Assembly (NCBI GenBank): GCA_016801885.1
Contig: CM028891.1
Span: forward strand, 13,995,517 to 14,059,516
Source of the DNA: Toxotes chatareus
Lineage: Eukaryota; Chordata; Actinopteri; Toxotidae
Length of the DNA: 64,000 bases
Direction: 5' to 3'
In this document: positions 49,201-61,021 of the stretch, piece after piece
Layout of the letters: each line of letters opens with the position of its first letter
Numbering within the stretch: position 1 is the stretch's first letter
The notes under the pieces: model-generated
What the model saw: the letters and a program-made list of their open reading frames with translations, nothing else
Told to the model about the DNA's origin: nothing
The model's database searches: none
Made by a program: the position numbers and the translations under genes

Positions 49201-52200
49201 ATTTTAAGTCTCCGCTGATTGTGCGATCGCGAGTGTGATAACATTCAGCTGCATGGCCGCAGGGTTAACCTTTCGCTATCGTGGTTTCTCAGCAGCACTG
49301 TGCATGGCTAGTTTGCAGAAATCTGCCTCTCACCAAACCACAGGCTTAGCACTGTAGGTCGAGATCAAGGCACGCTTGATACAGGTGCATTCAGATGACT
49401 CCTTTGTTGTCATTTGCACATTTGTTTGATTGTCTGATTCTTCTGTTGCTTTCAGTCAGAGCAGCTTCCCTTAAAAGCTCTGAAAATCCCAGGTATTTCT
49501 CTAGATTACTGAATGTTAAACTCGGAGTCTGAACAAACCAGCTACGTTTGAGATGTGTAGTCAAGATGCGGTGGTTTGTGTTTGCTTTTTCAGTGGCACC
49601 GCACGCCCACCACCCAGGAGACGGACGGCTTCCAGGTGAAAAGGCCAGGAGACGTGAGCGTCCGCTGCACTCTGCTGCTGATGCTGGACTACCAGGTGGG
49701 GGCGCCACGCGGTCTCACATCACTGTCCCAAAAATAAACTCTCCTCTGTTACAACTGTGTGACTAATGCATGCAGTGCAATCAGCTGTTGCAGTGACAAC
49801 CTGCAGGCCTCGCATCACTGATAAACCACTGAACTCCACTGAAACACCGGCTCATTAAAGACTCCATTTCAAACCCGACATCCATGAAATATGATAAGGA
49901 TGTCAGATGTGATGGAGCAGATGTAAAGGCTCTGAGGTGGGCGGTTGTAAAAAGTGTTGTAATGCAATTATGTCGTCTCTGCAGCCTCCCCAGTTTAAGC
50001 TGGACCCTCGCCTGGCTCGCCTGCTTGGCATTCACACTCAGACTCGCTCCTGCATCATCCAGGCCCTCTGGCAGTACGTCAAGACCAACAAGCTGCAGGA
50101 CTCCCATGACAAGGAGTATATCAACTGTGACAAGTACTTCCAACAGGTATGGGTATGGGACTGTCGGTGTGCTACAGATCACAACTGCAGATGCATGAAT
50201 ATTAGTATCGGTGTCCCTGGAAACATGATTTTACTTGGAAAACAGTAGTTAACAAATTAGTTTAAATTATTTAACAAAAGTTTGTGTCCACGTGTCAAAC
50301 TTGTTAGAAAAACCAAACAAGTGGTTCGTGCTTTATATTCTGTTTTCTCACCGTTTTTTTTCCAAAGATTTTTGATTGCCCACGGCTGAAGTTCTCCGAG
50401 ATCCCTCAGCGCCTCACCAACCTCCTCCTGCCCCCTGACCCCATCGTCATCAACCATGTTATCAGGTAAACTCCTGTTTTACTCCATATAAACATTGCTG
50501 AACAGAAAAGCTGTTTGACATTCAAAATCTCCTCTTCGTGAGTGGACCTGCTGAGATCAGCAGTAATAACGATGACTTGAAGACAAACAACATAAGACAG
50601 ATGACCAAGTATTTATAAAGAACAGTTATTATGGTATGTTTTTCACGTTCCTTTGTATTGAATGTGACTTTCTCCTCTCCTTTGCCATTTGTGTCATACT
50701 ATATTTATGATGTTCTTCCGGGGGACCTTTTATTCTGGCACTGTAGGGGGAAAAAGTGCTATTTTAAAGTGCTATAAATCTGAAACCACAGAATTTTGTT
50801 TTCTTAGAGTAACCTCAAGACTTTGAAAATGTTTTTTCAAGCTTTTTTTTTTAAAGATAAAAACAGTTCATGTTTCTTCTTTACTTTTCTCTTCGTTTTT
50901 TTAAAAATTAACTTTATTTCTAAAAACGAAGTTGAATGTTTTAAGAGAAAAATAAACTATTTTAAAATGAAATAAACCGCAACTCAAATCGTGTCTGAGG
51001 CAGCAGATGAATGTTTTTGTGAGTTTTTAACAGAAACTTACTAATACATCAGGACAGTTATTATTCACTACATAATTACACTGCACTGCAAGGGGAACAA
51101 AAACATCTAATTAGGGAACAAAAGGTGTGAGGGCTTCGTGGGTCAGTAATCCTGCAGGCACCAAAAGAAGGTGCTTTCAAGGACTTATTGAAAGGTTTCT
51201 TTTTAGGCTGTAATGAATTTCTCAAACACGTCTCTCACTCACACCTGCCACTTCTGCACCGATGAATGTTTTGCAGTTCACCTCTACACTCTGTTTGTTA
51301 ATCTCATTCTCTTTACATTCTTTGTCATCCTCGCTCCCTGTCAGCGTGGACCCCAATGACCAGAAGAAGACGGCCTGCTACGACATCGACGTGGAGGTGG
51401 AAGACCCCCTGAAGAGCCAGATGAGCAGCTTCCTGCTGTCCACCGCCAACCAACAGGAAATTGCCTCACTCGACAACAAGGTGAGATCATTGTCACAGAA
51501 ACACACACTGTGAATTGATTTTATTTGACTTTGATGTTGTATATCACTCTGAGGTGATAAGTAAGCTGTCTCGTGGGAAAAGCCATTTTGTTATTTTATT
51601 GCAGCAGTTTGCCCACAATGGATTTCACACCCTGTTGTTTTAAACAAAAGAGCTATTAATGTTTGCCCAAGACACATTTGAACTTTTCGACTGGCATTTT
51701 TGTCCACGGCAGGTCACTGTGGTTGAGTAGGAAGGAAGGGTGGGACAGATAAGGTTCAGAAATACATTCTCTTGAGAGAATGAGAGAAAAAGTTTTACCT
51801 GTTTCTGTGTGACACACTTTTTCCTTCCTTTTAGCAACACTTTTGAGAACTTCCTCACACTCACCACAGTGCTAGACACGATCAAAATCAAATATGGAGG
51901 AAGGCAGCCTTAGCTTTAGGTCACTAGACCTTCATCAGGGTAAATGTCAAAATGGATTCAGGCTTGGAAAAAATAAAGCATATGATTGATGCCTTTTAAA
52001 AAATATATTTCACTTATTAAGGATGTACAATGTACATGTAATGTACACAATATTTCTGCTCCTCTTTCAGATACATGAGACCATCGAGTCCATCAACCAG
52101 CTGAAGATCCAGAGGGACTTCATGCTCAGTTTCTCCAGAGATCCCAAGGGCTACATCCAGGACTGGCTCAAATCCCAGAGCCGAGACCTTAAGGTCTGAT

Positions 52201-52766
52201 ATTACTGTTTCTGTTTACATGCACACACACACGCACACACATGGTCACTCCCCTCATAACTTAACCTTCTGCTGAAACAACACATTGCTGCCATCATCTG
52301 AAGTACATTCTAGATGTTGGGGTGGAAAATAAAAACGCAGAAGGATTCATGAATATAACCAATGAAACTGATGGTGGGACGTTTTCAGAGGGAGGGATTG
52401 TTTAAAAGTGATGAGTTCGTTGGTGTTTTTTGATAAAGCATGAGGTAATCTATACAGAGATGACAGGAAACGAGGATAGAGAGATGGGAAATGACGTGCA
52501 ACAAATGCTCCTGTAGTTAATGACAGATGTGGTGGGGAACCCTGAGGAAGAGAGGAGGGCGGCGTTTTACCACGAGCCTTGGTCCCAGGAAGCTGTGAGT
52601 CGCTATTTCTACTGCAAGGTGAGGAAACGACGCCTTCTGCACTCACGCTAAAATATCCTGTAGCCCTGCCTCTAGATGCTCAGGTGAGATATTCTTTCTC
52701 CCCCCCCAACAGATCCAGCAGAGGAGACAGGAGCTGGAACAGGCCTTAGCTGTCCGCAACACCTAA
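32450..52766 (+). CDS. smarcd3: smarcd3 (BAF60C), SWI/SNF chromatin-remodelling subunit (complete, 13 coding exons)
   Basis: This subunit of BAF/SWI-SNF complexes links the remodeler to transcription factors; in vertebrates it serves heart and muscle gene programmes. Exons: 32450-32527, 39090-39310, 44535-44577, 46097-46219, 46491-46613, 47415-47510, 49594-49695, 49985-50146, 50368-50465, 51345-51480, 52071-52193, 52517-52618, 52713-52766. Phases agree throughout, giving 1461 nt and 486 residues; human SMARCD3 is 483. Residues 1-26 (MATEETAGGARKATKSK...) match the longer mammalian isoform. Residues 27-75 are Pro/Gly-rich (RPGMPSGARMPHQG). Residues 76-92 are glutamine-rich. Then follow the basic AKRRKMADKILPQR (mostly in the 43-nt exon 3), the conserved body ([20 protein letters not shown]), and a SWIB/MDM2 fold at about 265-345 (QFKLDPRLARLLG ... 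KFSEIPQRL). The C-terminus has ESINQLKIQRDFMLSFSRDP and ends AVRNT. The duplicate (smarcd3a or b) is undecided. Upstream of 32450 a second start is likely at 22621. Confidence 0.96.
33531..33780. repeat. ATTAATCGAT-type repeat copy
   Basis: It begins AGGGCTGCAACTAGTAATTATTTT and contains GTCTTGTTTCATCCGTCCAA and AAGTTCAGTTTAC. These are typical of a common percomorph repeat that starts GGGCTGCAACTAACGATTATTTT. Only the left part is preserved, interrupted by an A run. Confidence 0.65.
33975..34294. repeat. ATTAATCGAT-type repeat copy, nearly full length
   Basis: It runs from AGAGCTGAAACACTTTGTAGAT through CAAATGTGAATATTTG, GATAAAACAAGCAATTCAGAC and ATTTTTCACTATTCTCTGA to TAAGATGCAGACC. It is the same family as 25695-26004 and lies in smarcd3 intron 1. 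Confidence 0.65.
35965..36352. repeat. ATTAATCGAT-type repeat copy with diverged interior
   Basis: The left end GCTGATTATTTTCTCAATTAG and right end AATCAATAATGAAAATGATC match the terminal words of the family. The TGTCACTGTTTTCTGACACA part also matches. The middle does not match the family interior and may be an insertion or rearrangement. Confidence 0.45.
37740..37890. repeat. AGTAC-type short repeat copy
   Basis: It contains CAGTACTTAAGGTGCGTTTTAC, TTTACTTAATATAGGACTTC and GGTTACTTCTTCCATCG, matching the family seen at 6185 and 8300. Confidence 0.55.
39246..39287 (+). repeat. smarcd3: CAG/CAA glutamine tract in smarcd3 exon 2
   Basis: Fourteen consecutive glutamine codons (twelve CAG, two CAA) follow QQV, so 16 of 17 residues in this stretch are glutamine. 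The CAA interruptions are the type that stabilises a CAG repeat. Confidence 0.97.
39725..40095. repeat. Common percomorph interspersed repeat
   Basis: It contains GCTAGACGAGACATTGAGGGATC, AATTCATCCTGAGGAGACCAT, AAATGTCTGTATGAAATTTC and ATGCCAATCCATGCAGCAG followed by TTGAGATATTTCAGT. These words recur in very many percomorph introns. Before them lies GTAGCATGTTAGCAGGCTTAC, the usual 5' part. A weaker fragment of the same family is near 2200-2390. The class of element is not known to me. Confidence 0.6.
43128..43198. repeat. (TA)n microsatellite followed by a T run
   Basis: About 35 uninterrupted TA units, then about 18 T residues. It lies in smarcd3 intron 2. Confidence 0.95.
43370..43500. 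repeat. Half copy of the GCTAA inverted-repeat element
   Basis: It contains GCTAAGCTAACCACCTGC, AGCGTAGACGTGACATCAG, TCTTCTCATCTATCTCTCAGC and TCCAAAATGTCAAACTGC. These match the right part of the element at 23636-24117. The left part is absent. Confidence 0.6.
44578..46096 (+). other. smarcd3: smarcd3 intron 3
   Basis: No exon or recognised repeat. The frame open across the donor at 44577 (to 44782) is read-through and not supported. Confidence 0.7.
46614..47414 (+). other. smarcd3: smarcd3 intron 5
   Basis: Nothing recognised apart from a short GA run (about 46999-47014). The acceptor is TTCCGCAG followed by CCGGGG. Confidence 0.7.
47511..49593 (+). other. smarcd3: smarcd3 intron 6
   Basis: 2.1 kb. 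It contains an AGTAC-type repeat at about 47905-48065 (GAAGTATTCAGACCC, AATACTCCATTGCAGG, TTAAAAGTACTCAG) and A- or T-rich tracts. No exon was recognised. Confidence 0.7.
50466..51344 (+). other. smarcd3: smarcd3 intron 9
   Basis: AT-rich sequence with several T/A runs. No gene or clear repeat was recognised. Confidence 0.7.
51481..52070 (+). other. smarcd3: smarcd3 intron 10
   Basis: Nothing recognised. The acceptor CTCTTTCAG precedes ATACATGAG. Confidence 0.7.
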
Positions 52767-55535
52767 ACCAAGGCCCTCCTGAATCTCTGCATCTAATTTC
52801 AGAGCCGTGTGTGTTTGTTTGTTTGTGTGTGTATGTGTGTTTGTTTGGATGTGTGTGAGGCCATCGCTGTAGTCTGCTGAAACCTAATACCTCTAAAAAT
52901 GTCGGCAACTTGTGATAGCAACGAAATTTCCGAGGTTTGTCCAATGTGTTGAAAGGAAATCAGAGTGAGGAGGTTTTTCACAGGACAGCAGCGATGTGCA
53001 CGTGTGGAAACCAGATCTCAACGCGCATGTGCGTCCACCGCGTATTTGTTCCGTTTTGTGCAGGACTGTGAGGACACCGTCGCTCATCCCTTGTATTCAG
53101 CTGCGTGGTTGTCCCATCAGAGGTCGACCCCTCGGACCATAAACACCCTCAGACTCACTGCCTGATAAACAAAACTTCCCTTTTCATCACTGCTCCCTGC
53201 TTTGTAAATATGTCACTGGCGAACCCCTTCTCTCCATGTGAAGATAAACTCTGAAGTGGCTGCTCACACCGTCTTTGGATACTCATCTCAAAGATTTTGC
53301 TGCTGTGTCCGACAGAAACGTACATGATGTAACCGGGTGTCACAGTCAGTCCTCACAGCCCTCTGGATAAGTCTTCGTATTTTCTGTTTTCCGACTCTTT
53401 TTAAAACTGTTTTATGATTTTTTTTTTCATGGGAGGTGTGATTGTAAGTGTGACTGTGAGTGTTTATGAAAGACTGATTAATTACACCAGCAAAGTCGAG
53501 ATTACAGTGTGATAAATTGGGTGGTTGCAGGGAATCAGTGCTATCTATAAACCTGAGGTGTGGATTTCATTCATTTTCAGGTTTGAGTGAATCAACTGGA
53601 CAGCTGCCAGTGTGTCACACTTTAGTTTTATTTGCCAGTAAACTGACTTCTCCTTTTAGAGTAATTCCAACAACAGTATTAGCTAAATTAACTGAAGTAT
53701 TACCACATTAACAGCTCCATGTCGGTTTATGGCAAGAGGAGTGTTTTAATGAAGGAGAAAACAAGTATTGATCATCATCATAATAATAATAGCTTTTCTT
53801 CCCTTAATCATAGCAAAATGACAAATATGCCTATACATGTTGAGACTTGTTGACTGATTTGTCTCGTCAGAGTCGCTCACTGCCTCTTCTTTGTGTAGTA
53901 TTTTGCCAGTTAATGTTTTGAAGGTGTTACCAAAGGTTGCAACGAGAAGAAGAGAACATGATCACTGAAACAGAAATGGGCAAAAAAAAATCCTTGATCT
54001 GGGTTTAATAGAAATTGCAAAAAAGTCCTTTTCGGTGGGTTGGGCTAAATCAGTCCAAACAGTTTGGGTGGTTTTAGAGAGAACTGACTCCCACGTGTTT
54101 TCCTATGTAGCCAATTGGGCCTCGAGTTCTCTAAAACAAACTCTAAATCTATTATTGCAATAAACACTTAAGCCCAGGTTTGGAGAGGTTTGTCCATTTC
54201 TACACTTTTTATGTTACATGAAGGAGAAAACTGATTTTTCTTTTTTCTTTTCTAGAGATGTGAATGTAAATACGGTTCTTTTTTTCCCTTAAGAGGGCCA
54301 ACTGTACAGTATACAACAAACTATTTGTGTGTGTTTGTTTTGGGGGGTTTGGGTAAGGGGGGTGGGCAAGTTACATGGTGCAGTATGGGAGCTCCATGAG
54401 TTTTGAATTAGTAGAGCAGGAATGTTAGTGTTCCTCTGTGTACTATCTTGGGTTGGGGTGGTTTATTTTAGGTCCATCTCGTATCTATCGTGGGAGCTTG
54501 GAGCTGCAACAAAGAACGACCTCCCTCACTTTGAATCTCAGTAGCTGTAACACATGATATAATCTGCACCGATCTCATTTTACACTTTTTTTTTTTAATG
54601 ACACTTGACTTGTATGTATATGTTGTAATGTCAGATGAAGGATTTTTTTTTTGTTCTCTCAGCAGTCAGTTTCTAGCTGGAACCTTTTCTGGGTTTCTTT
54701 GCACTGTGCTGTAACGTTTGCCGGGACTCTCTTCGTCACGGGTGAGACCCTCTTTATTATCCCAGCATACACAAAAAGTGATTGGATGACTTCACGATGA
54801 CCTATGCATGCTCCACGGACATTAATTAATACATCTGATGAGATGGTTTGTGTAAATATAAAAAGCTGGCATAGCAGTCTGTGTGAGGAGGAGGGTGGGG
54901 GGGTGATGGGGCTCATCACATTTGTTGAAATGCCTTCTGGAAACTTTTTTGCCAAAAATGATATGCCCTACCAGCAACTAACTGTAGGTGTGATTTTTCT
55001 GAACTGTGTTTTTGTTACTAGGACTAAGTTATATTAACTGCACTCATTAGAGGAGAAACAGTAGTCATTGGTAGTATCTTAGTCCTGCGTCTGACCCAGA
55101 GTGAGATTTCTTTGTATGGCCAGGGCATTCACATAGTCGTCACTGAATCACTAGCACCCTCTTGTGGAGGAAACTAGACGCTGCAGCTCCTGAGTGGCCT
55201 CAGCTATGAGCAGCTCAGTACCAGCTCAGTATTTTGACAAAACGTTAACAGACTACTTTGTCTCCTGTTACTAAACCCTTGCATACTGTTGACATGTTTG
55301 TCCCACTCCCTGCATGTGTTTCTGAAGAGCGGGAACTGCTCTTTCTCTCTGTTTACACTGTTGTCAGAGGGTCACCGACAGGAAGATTATAGTATACATA
55401 ATACTGTATATCTGTAAAGAGCAAAACTTGTTTGGTGATTACATTCAACAAAAAGAGGGGAAAAAAGAAAAGGGAAAACAGCTGTGACATTGCGAGACAG
55501 CCTGGATGTAAATAAAGAAGCGCTTGCCAAAGTTT
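52767..55535 (+). terminator. smarcd3: smarcd3 3' UTR and polyadenylation site
   Basis: After the TAA at 52764-52766 there is no further coding sequence. The most plausible end uses AATAAA at 55511-55516, giving a 3' UTR of about 2.75 kb. An earlier AATAAA near 54158-54163 could give a shorter form. Four copies of TGTAAATA, the Pumilio-type UGUANAUA site, lie at 53203-53210, 54265-54272, 54851-54858 and 55507-55514; the last overlaps the polyadenylation signal. Confidence 0.55.
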
Positions 55536-56864
55536 GTAAATGCCATGAGATCTAAAGTCTCTTTCTGTCCCTTTTATGACTCATAGCCGTTCGTATGTGT
55601 AGACGCCTGCCTGTGCACACAACAACAGATTACAGAAACTTTACTCAGATCCCAGTTTCCCTCTATAGGAACACGACGTGAATACTTTATTTTGTGCTTT
55701 TCACAAATGTATATTTTATGAGTGATTTTCTGAGGAAAAAACTCTTTGGCCTCCAAGATGTGTTATTTATGTGTGTAGTTGCACATGCTAGTGCGTTTAA
55801 GGGTTAAATTTACCACGTCAGAGCATCGTTTCTTACCCTTGGGTGTATACAGTTAGTGTTACATTAGTCATGGAAAAACAAAAATCCCAAAGCTGATGGG
55901 GATGTAAGGGCTTCCAGAAAGGGTGTATTCACATACTGGTCATCCAGCTCTGTGAAGACTTCTTTACCTCCTGTCATTAAAACAAACATATATTTGACCT
56001 GTCTGCACTAAGAGGCACCTGTGATCACTGGTGCCTGTTAGTGCACCTACCTGTCCAACCTACCTGGACTCAGTAATTATGGGTAAAGGATAAAACTTCT
56101 TTTTTAAAAACAGGTGACGTGCCCTTATGGAGCAGTGTTACTACGACAGATTTAAAATTGCTCTCTCCAGTTGTGCAAATAATTGTGCTCACTGCGACAT
56201 TACCCGTCTTTAGAAGAGCACTCTCACACTCTGCATCAGAAAAATGCTGATGTTGCACTTGAGCTCATTGGCGGGTTGCATCTTCTGCATGAGCAAGGCG
56301 TTTGTCAGAGGTGGCAGGACAGACACGTTATTGTTCATTGACTTCACCACAAGGAAGCAGGTGGAGGCCTTTCCACTGTGAGTTGCAGCGGTGCTGTAGT
56401 GCTGACTGCAGTCACGCTGTCTCCTCAGAAAGAGTCTCTTTCACACTGCTGCTCCACTATCCTCCTCAGCCGACAACCCTCACGTGGAGGTGTTCGGTGG
56501 GTGGGGGAGGTTAGGGGGCCTCAGTGCAATCGTCTCACCCCTTCAGAGAGGAGGAGGAGAAGGCTGTGTGAAGTGAGCCATTCAGCCTGCTCAACCATCT
56601 CGCTGTGAAGGTTAACCACCCACACCACGGCAGACCTTGGCTAGGTAGACACGACCCTCCCTCTGGGCACTGGGTTCACTTCTCTCCCCAAAGACATATG
56701 TGTGCAGAATACTCGCCAAAACCCAGTGAGGCCCGGGCAGGGGTGGAGAATTACTGACTTAATGTGAGGAGACGAGGCGGGGCAGGCTGCTTCGGAACAA
56801 ACTGTTCACTGCCTTCGGGTGCTGCAGTCGAGCTTTTGGGCAAACTGGGAAGACTACAAGATGT
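55536..56864. other. Intergenic region between convergent smarcd3 and chpf2
   Basis: No gene recognised. It contains a TTTATT (AATAAA on the minus strand) at 55686-55691, which could be a distal chpf2 signal. The GC-richer patch at 56340-56640 shows no coding similarity. Confidence 0.55.
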
Positions 56865-57702
56865 TTTATTCTGAATATGAGCACGGCATCACTAGTGACC
56901 GCAAGATTTCTCTGCCATATTGCCTCTTTTGAGCTCTGCCAAGCGGATAACACATAGCTCCAGGAGTAACTGTTGTAGCACGCTGCAAACAGATCCTATG
57001 AACAGTTGTCTTTTTGTCTAATGAGACTGAAACAAGTCTCTTTTTTTTTACGCGCTCTCAGCAGGAAGAATGAAGAAACAACTCACAGCAGAAACATCAC
57101 TCTTTAATACCTCTTTAAAAAAAACAGAACATATCTTGAAGAAAAGGCAGCCAATGGGTCCAGCTTGTTCCAGTATTATTTTAAATATCTCCACAATGGA
57201 AGACTTATGGCTCAAGATTTTTTTTTTCCTCAATTAATTATTAACAGTTAATGAAGGCTTTTGTTCATTTACTATTTCAAGACAAAAAGTTCATATATTT
57301 ACTGGAGTATAAATATTGTTCCTAAGCTCCTGTGAGAACAAGTCAATGGCAGGATTACAAGTAACTGTAAATGTGTGTCGTCCACGTTCAGGGAGTTGTG
57401 TAAGAAGACACCTTCATGACTCATAATTCGTCTAGACGTGACAGACTGAATGATACAGACCCATAAGTCGGTACTTTTAGGTCCTGAGCAGAGACAGAGG
57501 ATAGAACTTTGAGCTCATGCTCTGTTTTTCAGCTGATCCTCGCGTCTTTCTGCCACATACCATGGGTGACAATTTCAGCGTGTATCACAAAAGTACAATA
57601 TTACAATTCACATTATTCTGCATGAGCATCCTTTAGCCTGGGCAGTATGTGTGAGGCTTCAACACTCAAAGTACCACATCATCCCAGCAACCCAGATGGC
57701 CT
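56865..57702 (-). terminator. chpf2: chpf2 3' UTR with candidate polyadenylation signals
   Basis: On the minus strand, downstream of the chpf2 stop, an ATTAAA variant lies at 57108-57103 and a canonical AATAAA at 56870-56865. Either would end the transcript. Which is used cannot be decided from sequence. Confidence 0.4.
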
Positions 57703-60700
57703 CTAGGTGCTGTTGGCCTGCTCTTGTTCAAAAAGAGCCATAGCTAGATGTGAGCGTGACCCCAAACCCTCCAGGTTGCTGAGTACACAGCGGTGGTAGA
57801 TATCTTCACTGAACCGCGGGTTGCACGTTCGCCGTACGTATTTCTGGATAAGCGCCGGCTCTACAGCTCTGAACACGTGCAAGCCTGAGTAGCGAACAAA
57901 TATGTCGTACACGTCCATGCTTTCCAGCAGATCCTCGTTGTCTAAGATGTCAGCGGCCATCTTGGTCCGTGCGGTCATGTAATCCGCATTGTAAAAGCAC
58001 GCCTCGTCAAAGACGTGGCGGTCAAAGTGGCCGTCTCGCAGTGACTCCGAGGCAAAAGAGGAGGAGGCAGCAGACGGCTGCTGGTCGCGGTAGACGACAG
58101 CAGGGCTGTACTCTTGGAAGTGGATGGGGAAGAAGACTTGCCAGCTGCTGATGGCATTCATTCTGCAGCGGTTCAGGAAGTCAGCGTTGACTTCTGTCCA
58201 CACGCTGGACAGGAAAAACAGCGTGTCCACCGGATGCTTCTTGGAGATGATGTCCATCAGCTTGACCTGTGAGGGCACCTCCGTCTTCACGCTGATCCAG
58301 GGAATCTTCACGTCTCCGTAGCGTTTCTCCACCTCCCCGATCATGGCCTTGATGCCAGCAAACACGTCAGTCTGGCTGACTCGCTGAGCATCGAATGGAT
58401 CGTATATGAACAAGAACGTGAGTAAAACGTTATCATGAGTGTCAAGAGTGTTCATTACATACATGTCGAGGAAGTTACTGACATAGTCCTGATCCTGGGC
58501 AGTGACAGGTAGGATGACCTGCACCCGTGTTGCCTCTGTCACATAAGGCATGGGGATAATTTCAACTGAACTGAGAGGTCGCAACAGGTTGACCCGTTTT
58601 ACAATGACTTGACTGTGGCCTTTCTGGGTATAGGCCTCCAGCGCGAGGTCCAGCATGTACTCCATACCACGCGTGGGATCAAAGCGCCGGTACCCGTTAA
58701 GTAGACGGCGTTTACGGAAGCGTAGCTGGGGCTGGTAACGTTCGTTTAGACGCTCCACAGCAATCTCCAGAACTGCGTTTACATCAGCACGGTCTGCCCC
58801 TTTTATCTCACACTTTGGAGAGCTGTCAACGCATGAGTAAATATGCTCTTCTGTGAAGTACTCCCAGTTTATGACCTCAAAACGGGTTCTTGGTTTGAAG
58901 GGAGGGTTGATTCCTATAGGCCACGTAACTCCAGCCTTACCCTCTGGTGTCAGGTCACTCAGGTTGTTGATCTGCATCTGTTGAGTACACAAAAAAAAAT
59001 CTGTCATGTATTATCATAGCGATAAAAAAAAAGATATCCATTTAAATAAAACATGCTGCCTACACTGTGTAAACATTTGCCTTCATAACATTTGATTGCT
59101 CTGCGGTGTAAGGTATGTTCTAAGTCAAGTCAAAACAGCCCTAATTATCTATCATTAGTAGCTACTTCAATTACATAACATGGCTTCTCAGGAAGATCAT
59201 ATTCATAATAAGATGACACTGGAATGTAGTATTTCATGTCCCAGAAAAACACCTTATCCCTTGTCTTGTGTTTCTGACATGTATAAAATATTGTATCAGT
59301 CAGGAATTTCTGCACTGGCTCAAAGCGTGGGTGTGGTGGACGGGAGAACAAACACTGTACTTTGACACAGATAGCATCACTTTATCAGCTCGCTGGATGT
59401 AGTCCAGATAAGCTGTTTACAGATGTGAAAAAAGCACTGTTTGGTATTACAAACCTGGAGCTGCTGGATCTGAAGGTAAGTCCATTCCAGCTCGATCTGG
59501 CTGAAGCGTTTGTGTAGGCGGTACATGAGATTAGGTTCTGATACAGGGTGGACTGTGAAGGCATTTTTAAACTGTGAGCTGTCTTCACGCTCTGGATCTG
59601 CGTTTTTCCCAATTTCAAAGTAGCGATAGGTCATCTCCTGTGAGCCACACAAACAGTGACGAAGAAAGTATTAGAATGGATATTCTACCAGTGAAACTCT
59701 GTCAGAAGCACATTAAACTGATAAAACTACACCTCTTTTTTTTTATAATTTCCACAGATACCCATGGATTACATGTTTTTTTTACCTGGTGCACCTCCAC
59801 ACAGCTGAGGCCCAGGTAGTCAATAATGCAGCGGCCCAGCCACTCATCAGGTCTCACGCTGAGGATATCATTACGGCAGGTGTCAAGATGGGGCTGCAGA
59901 CGGGCTAGCAGACTGCGAGACAGCAGATAGCCATAACCCCCGTGGCAGTAGCGTGCCTTCTCCTCCCCACCGATGAACTCCTCCGCCCTGCCCATGTAGA
60001 GGTCCTGACCTGCACTGAGGTGGCCCACCAGCTCAGACAGACGATCGGCCTGCATGTAAGTGTCGTCCTGGGCTAAGAGGAACCAGTCGTAGTCTGAGCC
60101 ATAGTGCTGGTGGAGGTGACGCACCGTCTCGTACATCAGCCACACTGGGCGGTCGTCACCGTGAGCAACTACAGTCATGCCATGAGGCACCTTGGGGCTG
60201 CGCAAGCCTGTGAAGAAAAAGGTGCGGTGGAAGTGGTGGGCAACTGTGCGGTTCACCGCCACAGCCAGCGTGTTCAGGGTGGCCCGAGAGGTCAGTACGC
60301 CCACCAGCAGTCGCTCTCTGATGCCCAGTTCAGTGTGGATATATCGAGTTCTGGAGAGGTAGACACAGAAACACAACAAAAATTAGAAAATCGATGCAAA
60401 AACAGAATAAAGGACAATAAAGTGACATGCTACCGCCCATAACAATCTTACTTCCATAACAACAAATATAGATAATAATCAGCTGAAGGATCTGAATGAA
60501 AGCGTTAGAAAGATGACAAAATATCCTGCATTTGTGGATGAGCACATCTCCACTGTAACATCTGAGCTACTTTACATTTGAATAAACAGGTTTTACTAAT
60601 GCATCCTCTAATCTGTCAGGCAGCTATACTGTGTATCTCAGTCTGTACATTTAGATATGCAGATTTTAATGGCTGTGAATGTTTGTGTGATGTTATGCAG

Positions 60701-61021
60701 AAATGTCTTCTCTCCAAAACAATGCCCAAGACATAACTTCAACACTCACCTGAGGACTTTCTTATGTGGCTTGTTTGGGTCTTTATGATAGGGCACTATC
60801 CGGGGTTGAAAGTCTTCATCTCCAGCTCCATCCCTTGAGACCTTGTGGGCATCCCCTCTGCCCAGGAAGTGCCTCCCATTGCCCAGTTCATCTCTACAGG
60901 AGTCATCGGTATCCCCTTGCGTCCAGGACACCATCAAAAGACTCAGACTGCATCCCAGAGACAGCCCGAGGATAAGGGGTAAAGCAGGCCTGAACACGGC
61001 CAAAAACGAGGAAAGACGCAT
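57703..61021 (-). CDS. chpf2: chpf2, chondroitin polymerizing factor 2 (complete, four coding exons)
   Basis: This Golgi type II membrane glycosyltransferase-family protein partners with chondroitin synthases to extend chondroitin chains. Exons in transcript order: 61021-60750, 60350-59786, 59637-59455, 58977-57703. The total is 2295 nt and 764 residues; human CHPF2 is 772. The start MRLSSFLAVF and membrane segment (about 10-31, LPLILGLSLGCSLSLL) match human nearly residue for residue. Residues 91-279 form the GlcA-transferase-like region, with an N-glycosylation sequon at N124 (NRT) and QDDT at 185-188 in the position of the metal-binding motif, followed by YMGRAEEFIGG and RYCHGGYGYLLSRSLL. 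Residues 341-764 form the second (GalNAc-transferase-like) domain, with NGYRRFDPTRGMEY, LMDIISKKHPVDTLFFL and the ending LAMALFEQEQANST. The gene is convergent with smarcd3 and head-to-head with abcf2, as in human. Confidence 0.96.
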
